A stretch of DNA of 22,127 nucleotides from JAIBJP01 sp035639875 (lineage in GTDB: Bacteria > Actinomycetota > Thermoleophilia > Gaiellales > Gaiellaceae). Position 1 is the first letter of the stretch, and the number at the start of each line of letters is the position of its first letter. A program made the position numbers and the translations under genes. The stretch covers positions 1-22,127 of the forward strand of contig DASQXE010000107.1 of NCBI GenBank assembly GCA_035639875.1, read 5' to 3'. This document shows positions 7,061 to 13,930 of this stretch, one piece after another. The notes below the pieces were generated by a model that worked only from the letters and a program-made list of their open reading frames with translations, made no database searches and had not been told where the DNA came from.

Positions 7061-7294
7061 GTGATCTATTGCGTCATTCCGCCCGAACTCAAAGACGAGC
7101 TCTACGACAAGCTCGTGAAGTACTACGAGGACAACCCGAACGTCGAAGTGATCATCGACCGGCGCACCGGGCCGGATCGCAGGCAAGGGAAGCCCTCGCC
7201 TGAGATCAAGGAGCGGCGGAAGACGCGTGACCGCAGGCGCGGCCGCGCGCCCGGCACGTTTCCGGCCATCGACATTCCCGAAGAGGCCGCGTAG
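7061..7294 (+). CDS. Small Arg-rich hypothetical protein (77 aa)
   Basis: The 77-aa protein starts at GTG 7061, directly after a -10 box. The N-terminal half is an alternating helix and strand pattern (CVIPPELKDELYDKLVKYY, then VEVIIDRR). The C-terminal half is very basic, with GPDRRQG and ERRKTRDRRRGR. The VIIDRRxGPDRR pattern recurs in short actinobacterial proteins as I recall, without known function. The charge suggests nucleic-acid binding, but this is inference. It lies 51 nt after the CxxC gene and 40 nt before the ALDH gene, with its own promoter. Confidence 0.75.
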   Translation: MIYCVIPPELKDELYDKLVKYYEDNPNVEVIIDRRTGPDRRQGKPSPEIKERRKTRDRRRGRAPGTFPAIDIPEEAA

Positions 7295-7301
7295 CCGCAA
7301 C

Positions 7302-7307
7302 TAGAAT
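7302..7307 (+). promoter_or_regulatory. -10 box of the aldehyde dehydrogenase gene
   Basis: TAGAAT lies 27 nt before the ATG at 7335. A Shine-Dalgarno run GAGGGAGAG sits just before the ATG, so this gene has an ordinary short leader, unlike several neighbours. Confidence 0.5.
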
Positions 7308-7334
7308 CGCTCTCCGAATCGACGAGGGAGAGCG

Positions 7335-8825
7335 ATGGCGACTACGGGCACGAAGACGTACCAGAACTACATCGGCGGGGAGTGGGTGGACGCCGCGAGC
7401 GGCGAGACCTTCGAGAGCCACAACCCGGCGACCGGCGACCTGATCGGGATCTTCCCGAGATCGAGCACGGAGGACGTCGATCGCGCCGTCGAGGCCGCGA
7501 AGGAGGCGTATGAGAGCTGGCGCCTCGTCCCCGCGCCAAAGCGCGCCGAGATCCTCTTCCGGGTCGGCCAGCGGTTCATCGATCACAAGGAAGAGCTGAC
7601 CGACCTGATGGTGCAGGAGATGGGCAAGGTGCGCGCCGAGGCTGGCGGCGACGTCCAGGAAGCGATCGACATGACGTACTACATGGCCGGCGAGGGACGG
7701 CGCCTCTTTGGCCACACGACGCCGTCGGAGATGGCGGACAAGTTCCAGATGAGCGTGCGCCAGCCGATCGGGGTGGTGGGAGCGATCACGCCCTGGAACT
7801 TCCCCATCGCCATTCCGAGCTGGAAGATCGCCCCGGCACTCGTCTGTGGCGACACGGTCGTCTTCAAGCCGGCGACGGACACGCCGGCGCTCGGCGAGCG
7901 CTTCGTGGAGATCTTCGAAGAGGCGGGGTTGCCGCCGGGTGTCCTCAACATCGTGCACGGCGGCGGCGGGACCGTGGGGGAACGGCTCGTGAAGCATCCC
8001 GACGTGCCCTTGATCTCGCTGACGGGTTCGCGCGAGGTCGGGATCGAAACGGCGAAGAACGCCGCTCCCTTCCTCAAGCACGTCCACCTCGAGCTGGGCG
8101 GCAAGAACGCGATCATCGTCATGGACGACGCCGACGTCGATCTCGCCGTCGACGGGATCGTGTGGTCGGCGTTCGGCACCTCAGGACAGCGGTGTACCGC
8201 CGCGAGCCGCGTGATCGCGGGCGGCAAGGTCTATGACGAGCTGCAGTCGAAGCTCGTCGGCCGGGCGGAGAAGCTTCGACTCGGAAACGGGCTCGACGAG
8301 GATGTCGAGGTCGGCCCGGTGATCAATCGCTCGGCGCTCGAGAAGATCCACTCCTACACCGAGATCGGCAAGGACGAGGGCGCCAAGCTGCTCACCGGCG
8401 GGGAGATCGCGACCGACAACGGACTCGACAAGGGCTTCTTCTACCGCCCGACAGTGTTCGCCGACGTCGAGCCCGGGATGCGGATCGCGCAGGAGGAGAT
8501 CTTCGGACCGACGACGGCTCTCATCCGGGCAACCGACGTCGACGAGGCGATCCGGATCGCGAACGGGATCGAGTACGGCCTCTCGTCGTCCATCTTCACG
8601 CGCGACGTGAACAAGGCGTTCCGCGCGATGCGCGACCTGAACGCTGGGATCACGTACATCAACGCGGGAACGATCGGCGCCGAGGTGCACCTCCCGTTTG
8701 GCGGGACCAAGCAGACGGGGAACGGGCACCGGGAGGCGGGGCAGGCCGCGCTCGACTTCTACACCGAGTGGAAGGCGATCTACGTCGACTACTCGGGCAA
8801 GCTCCAGCGCGCGCAGATCGACTGA
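7335..8825 (+). CDS. Aldehyde dehydrogenase, ALDH7-like
   Basis: The 496-aa enzyme has the usual length for the NAD(P)-dependent aldehyde dehydrogenase superfamily. Visible catalytic and cofactor elements are PWNFP (Asn155), the Lys178 region FKPA, ELGGKN (Glu253), SGQRC with nucleophile Cys287, and EEIFGP. The C-terminus (GTIGAEVHLPFGG, KQTGNGHREAG, YTEWKAIYVDYSG) resembles the ALDH7 or aminoadipate/piperideine-6-carboxylate dehydrogenase branch. The substrate cannot be fixed from sequence. A role in lysine or other amino-acid semialdehyde oxidation is plausible. The start is supported by GAGGGAGAG. It is the last gene of the plus-strand block and is followed by a convergent gene. Confidence 0.92.
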   Translation: MATTGTKTYQNYIGGEWVDAASGETFESHNPATGDLIGIFPRSSTEDVDRAVEAAKEAYESWRLVPAPKRAEILFRVGQRFIDHKEELTDLMVQEMGKVRAEAGGDVQEAIDMTYYMAGEGRRLFGHTTPSEMADKFQMSVRQPIGVVGAITPWNFPIAIPSWKIAPALVCGDTVVFKPATDTPALGERFVEIFEEAGLPPGVLNIVHGGGGTVGERLVKHPDVPLISLTGSREVGIETAKNAAPFLKHVHLELGGKNAIIVMDDADVDLAVDGIVWSAFGTSGQRCTAASRVIAGGKVYDELQSKLVGRAEKLRLGNGLDEDVEVGPVINRSALEKIHSYTEIGKDEGAKLLTGGEIATDNGLDKGFFYRPTVFADVEPGMRIAQEEIFGPTTALIRATDVDEAIRIANGIEYGLSSSIFTRDVNKAFRAMRDLNAGITYINAGTIGAEVHLPFGGTKQTGNGHREAGQAALDFYTEWKAIYVDYSGKLQRAQID

Positions 8826-8829
8826 CGGA

Positions 8830-10131
8830 TCAGCCGAACGGGCCGGCGCCGAGGATGGCGAGGGCGGTCAGGACAGCAAGAGCGACGATCATGAGCATCC
8901 AGGGCCGACGAGAAGCACGAGCGCGGTCACCGCGTAGCCCATCCCGCGCGCACCGGCGGCGGCCCGGCCAACGCCCTGGAGGCCGAGAACGATCCCGAGC
9001 GCGGACGCGCCCGGCCCCAGGAGTAGAAGCCAGACGGGCAGGGAGGTTGCGTCCTCCGGGCCGCCGATGAGCAGCCCCGCGAGCCCGCCGTAGACGAGTG
9101 CCGCGAGGACGAACGCGCCGAGGGCTTGCGGGTTGTCGAGCGCTTCGGCCGCCGTCTCGACAGGCGGCGGCGCCTCCGCACTCCGGCGGGGGCGACCCAG
9201 CTCGCTGGCGAGGCCCTCGAGTCGCGCCAGCTGCCTCGACAGGGGCGGGTGGGTCGGGAACATGCGCAAGGGATCGAGCTCGGAATCGCCCGTCTCGATC
9301 TGCGCGGGCAGCACGAAGAACGCATTCAGCGCCGCCGCAGTCCGGAGATCCTGCTCCGGGATGAGGGGGACCTCGTCGGCGATCTTCTGCAAGGCGCTCA
9401 TGAGCTCCTCCGGCGCGCCGGAGAGGACCGCGGCGCCCCGGTCGGCGACGTACTCGCGGTAGCGCGAGATCGACATGACGAGCAGAGTTGCGAACGCATA
9501 GACGACCCATCCGATGAAAACCAGCGGCAAGAGGTAGACGACGAGGAATCCGGTGCCGATCTTCCCCGAGATGCTCTCGGAGGTCGACGGCAGCGAGACG
9601 AAGCCCCAGATGACCTTCCGACCGAGGAGCGCCGGCGCTGCGGCGATCGTCATGACGAATGCGTCGCGGTTGACGATGTGCGTCAGCTCGTGCGCAAGCA
9701 CGGCCTCCAGCTCCTGGTCCGTAAGGCGGTCGAGGAGGCCACGAGTGAAGACGACGGTCGCGTTCCGGACGCTCCGGCCCGCGGCGAAGGAGTTCGGGAC
9801 GTCCGTAGGCATGACGGCGACGCGCGGGACGGGGACGTCTGCGAGAGCCACAAGGCGCTCGAGCGCCGGCGTCACACGGCGGAGGGCGTCCGGATCCTGG
9901 AGCTGCGCAACCTGCGAGGCGCAGCGTCAGGAGCTCCGAGAGATAGGGCGAGGCCGCGAGGAGGCCGAGCGCGCCGAACGCGACAAGGACGGCGATCCAC
10001 CCGCCCCAGGCGAAATCGGCGATGGCGACGAGCCAGACAAGAAACGGGAAATAGAGGCTCGCGAGGAGCCCGAGACAGACAGCCATGCGGGCCGACAAGC
10101 CGAAGTCGCGGCCCAACGGCTTTCGTTCCAT
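8830..10131 (-). pseudogene. M48 (HtpX-like) membrane metalloprotease, two opposite frameshifts
   Basis: Translation begins at ATG 10131 (MERKPLGRDFGLSARM). Two transmembrane helices follow, up to LSELLTLRLA, in one frame. Near 9903-9921 similarity jumps to a second frame, which carries VAQLQDPDALRRVTPALERL. That frame contains the zinc motif HELTH, the third ligand in REYVADRGAA, and further membrane segments. It would stop at 8889, but near 8891-8913 the first frame takes over again with WMLMIVALAVLTALAI, another hydrophobic helix, and stops at 8830. One extra base and one missing base would explain it. The active-site region is intact. This is either a decaying gene or a pair of sequencing or assembly errors. 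HtpX proteases handle membrane-protein quality control. The gene is divergent from the RNase H gene. Confidence 0.8.
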
Positions 10132-10251
10132 CGCGTTCGACCGCTTGTCTAGGGTTCCCCTGGTGAGTCTCGGCCGCGCGGCGGACGGCAGCATCACCCG
10201 AACCGGCGATCTCGCCGCCGCCATCCGCGGTTCGCTCAGGGCGAGGTCGAG

Positions 10252-10668
10252 GTGTCGGGGAGAAACGTGAAGGCTTGCCTGTACACCGACGGCGGCGCGC
10301 GCGGAAATCCGGGTCCCGCCGCGGCCGCCTACGTGCTCGAGGCCGAAGACGGGCACGTGCTCGCCGCACACGGTGAGCAAATCGGGGTCGCTACGAACAA
10401 CGTGGCGGAGTATCGCGCCCTCGTCGCGGGCCTGACCAAGGCGGTCGAGCTTGGACTGGACGACGTCGAGGTTGTGTCGGATTCGGAGCTTCTTGTCAAG
10501 CAGATGACGGGCGAGTATCGGGTCAAGAACGCCGCGCTCGTCGAGCTCTCCCTCGAGGCCGCGAGGCTCGCCCGCCGGCTGCGACGAGTTAGATACCGAT
10601 CCGTCCGCCGCGCTCAGAACGAGCTCGCCGACCGGCTCGTGAACGAGGCCCTCGACGCGAGCAGTTAG
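10252..10668 (+). CDS. RNase HI family protein
   Basis: The 138-aa protein has the RNase HI fold throughout. The first catalytic Asp is in YTDGGARGNPGP, Glu in NNVAEYRALVAGL, the second Asp in VVSDSELLVKQM, and the last Asp in QNELADRLVNEA. It should cleave the RNA strand of RNA/DNA hybrids. It lacks the basic handle region of E. coli RnhA and resembles the short archaeal/actinobacterial type. The start could be GTG 10252 or GTG 10267. The latter is 5 nt behind GGGGAG and would begin with KACLYTDGG. Its stop interlocks with the stop of the convergent RpiB-like gene. Confidence 0.9.
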   Translation: MSGRNVKACLYTDGGARGNPGPAAAAYVLEAEDGHVLAAHGEQIGVATNNVAEYRALVAGLTKAVELGLDDVEVVSDSELLVKQMTGEYRVKNAALVELSLEAARLARRLRRVRYRSVRRAQNELADRLVNEALDASS

Positions 10669-11096
10669 CTCGGGCGCTCGGCGTCCAGCTCGGCGAGGCG
10701 GGCGATGTTCGCGATCTCGTCGGCGTCCGGCTCGGTCACGCCAAACCAGGCGTCGAGAATCTCCTTCGCCTGTGCCGGCGTCGTCCGCTTCAGGCTCATG
10801 ACGAGGACATTGGCGTCGTTCCAGCGCCGCGCACCCTCGGCGATCCACGGATCCCAGGCGAGCGCAGCCCGGGCGCCCGGCACCTTGTTCGCCGCCATTG
10901 CCGTGCCCGTGCCCGTCCAGCAGAAGAGGACGCCCTGCTCGGCCTCGCCGGACGCGACCGTCTGCGCGACCTTGCGTGCGACGTCCGGCCACTGCTCGCG
11001 CTCCAGAATCGTCACGTCGTGCCCGCGCGCTCGGAGCTCGCTCACGACCGCGTCGGCGACAAGCCCTTCATCATCGGCTCCGACGACGATCCTCAT
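10665..11096 (-). CDS. RpiB/LacA/LacB family sugar-phosphate isomerase
   Basis: The 143-aa protein starts at ATG 11096 (MRIVVGADDEG), which matches the family start. In-frame starts 9 to 12 nt upstream would overlap the probable -10 box. Family features are the active-site Cys59 in CWTGTG, AANKVPGARAAL and NDANVL. Compared with canonical RpiB, the His of SDHAG is replaced (ADDEG) and the ring-opening His before NDANVL is Trp. Substrate and chemistry may therefore differ from ribose-5-phosphate/ribulose-5-phosphate interconversion. Related RpiB-like sequences with CWTGTG are, as I recall, common in actinobacteria. The stop codon overlaps that of the convergent RNase H gene within TTAG at 10665-10668. 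Confidence 0.88.
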   Translation of the reverse strand: MRIVVGADDEGLVADAVVSELRARGHDVTILEREQWPDVARKVAQTVASGEAEQGVLFCWTGTGTAMAANKVPGARAALAWDPWIAEGARRWNDANVLVMSLKRTTPAQAKEILDAWFGVTEPDADEIANIARLAELDAERPS

Positions 11097-11107
11097 TCCG
11101 AGCATCA

Positions 11108-11113
11108 ACTGTA
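11108..11113 (-). promoter_or_regulatory. -10 box close to the RpiB-like start
   Basis: TACAGT on the minus strand is followed by 11 nt and then ATG 11096. No Shine-Dalgarno run fits, as for the sigma factor at 3540. Confidence 0.45.
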
Positions 11114-11171
11114 GCCGTCGATAGGGCCGATCCCCGGCCGCGCAGGGGCGGCCGATCTCGTTCTTGCGGGC

Positions 11172-11177
11172 TATACT
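11172..11177 (+). promoter_or_regulatory. -10 box of tRNA-Gly
   Basis: TATACT lies 11 nt before the mature 5' end of tRNA-Gly. No convincing -35 was found. Confidence 0.6.
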
Positions 11178-11188
11178 GGCCTGCGTTT

Positions 11189-11262
11189 GCGGATGTAGCT
11201 CAGTTGGCTAGAGCGTCTGCTTGCCATGCAGAAGGTCGTGGGTTCGAGTCCCATCATCCGCT
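11189..11262 (+). tRNA. tRNA-Gly (anticodon GCC)
   Basis: The 74-nt cloverleaf has acceptor strands GCGGATG and CATCCGC with a T discriminator. The anticodon stem TCTGC/GCAGA encloses the loop TTGCCAT (GCC), and the T-loop is TTCGAGT. CCA is not encoded. The 3' flank shows no sign of an integrated element. Confidence 0.96.
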
Positions 11263-11317
11263 TCTACTAGAAGCTACAGCGGACCCAACTGCTAGACGCG
11301 CCTCGGCGCAAAACGTC

Positions 11318-11341
11318 GAGGGCCCGGCGGACCGGGCCCTC
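11318..11341 (-). terminator. Intrinsic terminator of the collagen-like gene
   Basis: The arms GAGGGCCCGG and CCGGGCCCTC form a perfect 10-bp stem with a 4-nt loop. On the minus strand the stem is followed by GACG and TTTT. It lies 26 nt past the collagen-like stop. It may also stop transcripts coming from tRNA-Gly on the plus strand. Confidence 0.75.
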
Positions 11342-11366
11342 CAGTTTCCTCCGCTCCGCTGCCCGG

Positions 11367-12311
11367 TTAGGGAGCGAGGTAGATCTGCACCGCAGTCAAA
11401 CCGTTGCCGCAGCCGTTCGGGCCCGGCCACGTGACCGCCTTGCTGCTCGAGTTCACGCAGATCGTCCCCTCGACGGTCGAGACGGGCGGCCCCTGCGGGC
11501 CCTGATCGCCTCTGGGACCCTGCGCGCCGACCAGCGAGCGCATGAAGTCGCCGACCGTGCCCGTGTTGCCCTGCTGAAGCCACAGCTGGTACGCCGAGAG
11601 TCCGGGAGCGCCGTTCGCACCGGGGGTGCCATTCTGCCCTGGAGCGCCGTCGAGCCCGCGCTCGCCCTGCGGTCCGCGGTCGCCCTGAGGGCCGCGGTCG
11701 CCCTTCGGTCCCTGCGGGCCGACGGCGCCGTCGGCGCCCTGGAGCGACTGCATGAAGTCGCCGACGGTGCCCGCGTTCCCGAGCTCGAGCCACAGCTGGT
11801 ATGCCGAAAGGCCGGGAGCGCCGTTCGCACCCGGGGCGCCATTTTGCCCTGGAGCGCCGTCGAGCCCACGCTCGCCCTGCGCGCCACGCTCGCCCTGCGG
11901 CCCAATCGGCCCCTGTGCGCCGGGCTCGCCGTCCTTGCCGTGGCAGATGTAGTACGAGTCGCCCGACACGAGCGTCAGCGTATAGCCGCCGTGCGGACAC
12001 CCGAGCGACGCGTCGGTCAGAGGATCGACCGAAGCGATGATGCCCTGGTTGAGCGCCTGTTGATAGACGTCCGCGTCCTGCAGGGCCGAGACATCGATGC
12101 CCATTGCGGCGAGCCTTGCCCTGAGCGCCGAAATGGCGACGCCCTGCCGCTTGTCGCGACGCTGATCCTTCTTGTCGGCCCTGATGAGAACCTTGACGGC
12201 CTTGGTCAGCTTGGCGGCCGTCCAGCCCGTCGATGCCGCTCCCGCGGGCGACGCGAGAAATGCCAGGACGCCGACGAGGAGGCCTACGACCGCGATCCGA
12301 CGATGCCGCAT
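11367..12311 (-). CDS. Secreted collagen-like protein with duplicated module
   Basis: The 314-aa precursor starts at ATG 12311 after GGGAGAGGG. A signal peptide (residues 1-26, cleavage near SPAGAA) is followed by a basic helical region (27-95) and a Cys-containing segment (GCPHGGY, YYICHG). Gly-X-Y triplets run from about 125 to 276, interrupted twice by a non-collagen motif, GLSAYQLWL followed by GTVGDFM. The two copies are exactly 70 residues apart (217 repeats 147). The C-terminal domain has two Cys and ends in VQIYLAP. Interspersed SAYxLWL...GTxxDF blocks occur in bacterial and viral collagen-like fibres. A cell-surface or extracellular trimeric fibre is likely. There is no LPXTG or membrane anchor, so attachment is unknown. 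Confidence 0.92.
   Translation of the reverse strand: MRHRRIAVVGLLVGVLAFLASPAGAASTGWTAAKLTKAVKVLIRADKKDQRRDKRQGVAISALRARLAAMGIDVSALQDADVYQQALNQGIIASVDPLTDASLGCPHGGYTLTLVSGDSYYICHGKDGEPGAQGPIGPQGERGAQGERGLDGAPGQNGAPGANGAPGLSAYQLWLELGNAGTVGDFMQSLQGADGAVGPQGPKGDRGPQGDRGPQGERGLDGAPGQNGTPGANGAPGLSAYQLWLQQGNTGTVGDFMRSLVGAQGPRGDQGPQGPPVSTVEGTICVNSSSKAVTWPGPNGCGNGLTAVQIYLAP
11533..11680 (-). repeat. 70-residue module, copy 2 (downstream in the collagen-like gene)
   Basis: This copy encodes GERGLDGAPGQNGTPG through GTVGDFMRSLVG. It repeats 11743-11890 at a shift of exactly 210 bp, with scattered mismatches mostly at silent positions. Confidence 0.85.
11743..11890 (-). repeat. 70-residue module, copy 1 (upstream in the collagen-like gene)
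   Basis: This copy encodes GERGLDGAPGQNGAPG through GTVGDFMQSLQG. It is the partner of 11533-11680. The in-frame duplication lengthens the fibre by one module. Confidence 0.85.
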
Positions 12312-12390
12312 CTATCCCTCTCCCTGTTTGCCGCAGTTCCGGGTCCACTCCGCGGAAACGGGCACGCTGCGCGTGCTCTCTGCTGCCGCC

Positions 12391-12429
12391 AAAAAGGACC
12401 CGGGTGAGTCTTTGCTCACCCGTACGGGT
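12391..12429 (-). promoter_or_regulatory. Possible attenuator in the leader of the collagen-like gene
   Basis: On the minus strand, ACCCG-TA-CGGGT (12429-12418) can form one hairpin. CGGGTGAG (12422-12415) can instead pair with CTCACCCG (12408-12401) around the loop CAAAGA. That second hairpin is followed by GGTCC and five T (12395-12391). The CGGGT segment is shared, so the two structures exclude each other, as in terminator/antiterminator leaders. It lies about 80 nt before the start codon. No known riboswitch class was recognised. Confidence 0.5.
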
Positions 12430-12516
12430 TAGACGGTAGCCCCCGTTCGGGTCACAGTCCATCGCTGGAACGAGTGATTCGCATCCGGGGGAGCGGCTCC
12501 CGCTGACGATGATCGG

Positions 12517-12549
12517 CGAGCAGGCACGAGCATTGCGCGTGCCTGCTCG
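12517..12549. other. Perfect 12-bp inverted repeat
   Basis: CGAGCAGGCACG and CGTGCCTGCTCG flank a 9-nt loop. No T-run follows on either strand, so it is more likely an RNA structure or protein-binding site than a terminator. It is part of the gene-free region upstream of the collagen-like gene. Confidence 0.6.
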
Positions 12550-13087
12550 ACCCGCAGCGCCGTGGCGGAGCAAGGCACTCTTTCACGGCTGGGTCGCGAG
12601 AAGGACACTTCCGCCGCGAGATTCACTCCTTCGAGAAAGGGCGTTCTGCCCCCTTCGGGGCATCGTCTGATCAACACGCGGGCGCGGACAGTGCTGTGGC
12701 AGCTTCCTGTCTGTCCCGAATTAGTGGTCTTGGCGGCATCGGGACCGATCTCCAGCGGGACGCAAGCTCGTTACCTCGGGCTGTCCGATCGAAGCCGGGT
12801 CGCGGATTCTGCTGTAGGAGCGGCAGAGATTCGTCGGTGACTGCGATGCGGCGGCCGCAGACCGACGGTAGGTGGCGGGGCTTCGAGCACCGACCTATCA
12901 GCGTCGCAGCAAGGACACGCGAGCGCAAGAGGCTTCAGCGCGACGTGTTGCGGATGGAACCTGAGTTTCCATCCGGCTGAGCAACCGAATAGATTGGTGA
13001 CTGTACGGAACGCGGTACACCGCCAATCGCATGATCAGCTACCTCAGCTGCCTTTCTTAGAAGTCTCGTGACTTCTTAGAACTCGCC

Positions 13088-13125
13088 CTTCTTCTTCTCC
13101 TTCTTCTTCTTCTTCTTCTTCTTCT
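13088..13125 (+). repeat. CTT/TCT trinucleotide microsatellite
   Basis: Read in the frame of the downstream HD-domain gene, the tract contains three TCT codons, one CCT and eight TCT codons. It ends 9 nt before the GTG at 13135. The frame is open through the tract back to 13072. It occupies the place where a Shine-Dalgarno site would be expected. Confidence 0.9.
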
Positions 13126-13134
13126 GACTCGCCG

Positions 13135-13734
13135 GTGACGCCTCAAGATGTTCTCGCAGCGCGACCCGACTCGCGCCTCGCGCGCGACGCCGAAGAGCTG
13201 GTCCGGGTCGTCGCGCCGCCCTTCCTCACGAACCACTCGTTCCGCAGCCATTTCTTCGCCGTGGCGCTCGCCGAACGCGACCAGATCCGCTTCGACGAGG
13301 AGTTGCTGTACGTCGCTTCTCTCCTCCACGACATCGGGCTCATGGAGGAGTTCGATACGGGCAGGTGCTTCGAGGAGGACGGCGCCGACGCGGCCGCCCG
13401 CCTCGCAGCTGCGGACGGCTGGCCCGCCGAGCGCTCCGAGGCGCTCGCGGAGGCCATTCGCCTACACGTCGCGGCCAAGATCGCGCTCGAGGACGGCGCC
13501 GAGGGCTTCCTCCTGTGGCATTCAACAGGTCTCGACGTCACCGGGCACCGGCACGGCGAGCTCGACGGCCGAACGGTCGAAGCCGTCCTGCGAGCCTATC
13601 CGCGGCTCGACTTCAAAGAAGGTTTCGCGGGCCTCGTCGCCGACCAGGCCGAACGAAAGTCCGGCTGCTGGGCGGACCGAGCGATTGCTGCCGGCCTCCG
13701 CGCGCGGATCGAGGCCGCGCCCTTCGATTCCTAG
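13135..13734 (+). CDS. HD-domain protein, putative metal-dependent phosphohydrolase
   Basis: The protein is 199 aa from GTG 13135. The HD signature is complete: His34 in TNHSFRSHFF, His65-Asp66 in LLHDIGL, a later His in RLHVAA (111) and Asp in TGLDVTG. The NHSxRSHxFA opening resembles the HD proteins annotated as cyanamide-hydratase-like, but the substrate is unknown. There is no signal peptide. No Shine-Dalgarno sequence precedes the GTG. A pyrimidine (TCT)n tract lies immediately upstream, and the frame is open through it, which would add a Ser-rich extension if an upstream non-standard start were used. The start is therefore less certain than the rest. Confidence 0.87.
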   Translation: MTPQDVLAARPDSRLARDAEELVRVVAPPFLTNHSFRSHFFAVALAERDQIRFDEELLYVASLLHDIGLMEEFDTGRCFEEDGADAAARLAAADGWPAERSEALAEAIRLHVAAKIALEDGAEGFLLWHSTGLDVTGHRHGELDGRTVEAVLRAYPRLDFKEGFAGLVADQAERKSGCWADRAIAAGLRARIEAAPFDS

Positions 13735-13737
13735 GAG

Positions 13738-13821
13738 CTAGGCGGCCCGACGCCGACGGGAAATCAGCCAGAACAGGGCGACGAGTGCGACGACGACGAT
13801 GATGATCCAAACGACGGTCAT
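13738..13821 (-). CDS. 27-aa single-helix membrane peptide
   Basis: The frame runs from ATG 13821 to TAG at 13740-13738. It encodes MTVVWIIIVVVALVALFW, then LISRRRRAA: one hydrophobic helix followed by a basic cytoplasmic tail. A strong Shine-Dalgarno run AGAAGGAAGG lies 4 nt upstream of the ATG, which argues that it is translated. It ends 3 nt from the convergent HD gene. Function is unknown. Small peptides of this shape often modulate membrane complexes, but nothing here identifies a partner. Confidence 0.65.
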   Translation of the reverse strand: MTVVWIIIVVVALVALFWLISRRRRAA

Positions 13822-13930
13822 GGCCTTCCTTCTGTTCCGATTGCGAGCTTCCTGCGTCCATACTTAGCGCCGGCCGAGCGCCCTGGCGCTGGCCGGTCGG
13901 CGGAAGAAGGCTGACCCTACGTCCAGTTCC

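Larger units (their letters stand above)
12312..13134. other. Hairpin-rich region of about 820 bp without a recognisable gene
   Basis: Open frames here (for example 12562-12840 plus, 12671-12928 minus) have no ribosome binding site, no family resemblance and protein-unlike composition. Instead there are many inverted repeats: GCACG/CGTGC at 12362-12376, the attenuator at 12391-12429, GGGAG/CTCCC near 12489-12501, a perfect 12-bp stem at 12517-12549, CCCC/GGGG near 12651, a 10-bp stem near 12950-12977 and AGAAGTC/GACTTCT near 13060-13077. The left part is probably the leader and promoter of the collagen-like gene. The rest could hold a non-coding RNA or a decayed gene. Confidence 0.5.

Noticed and set aside
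8830..10992. 720-codon open frame on the minus strand read as one gene
   Set aside because: Its first part is antisense to the RNase H gene and out of frame with the RpiB-like gene. Only the stretches from 10131 to about 9915 and the last 25 codons belong to the HtpX-like gene.
12391..12429. Cyclic-di-GMP (GEMM-I) riboswitch, because of a GCAAAG stretch in the hairpin loop
   Set aside because: The other conserved GEMM elements (GCACAGGGCAAACC-type core and tetraloop stem) are not present in the leader.
12562..12980. Two overlapping plus-strand frames of 92 and 94 codons
   Set aside because: There is no ribosome binding site, composition is unlike protein, and there is no family match. The region is better explained by hairpins.
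13057..13329. Minus-strand frame with a poly-Arg stretch from the microsatellite
   Set aside because: It is antisense to the HD-domain gene. The run of Arg codons is simply the complement of the TCT repeat.
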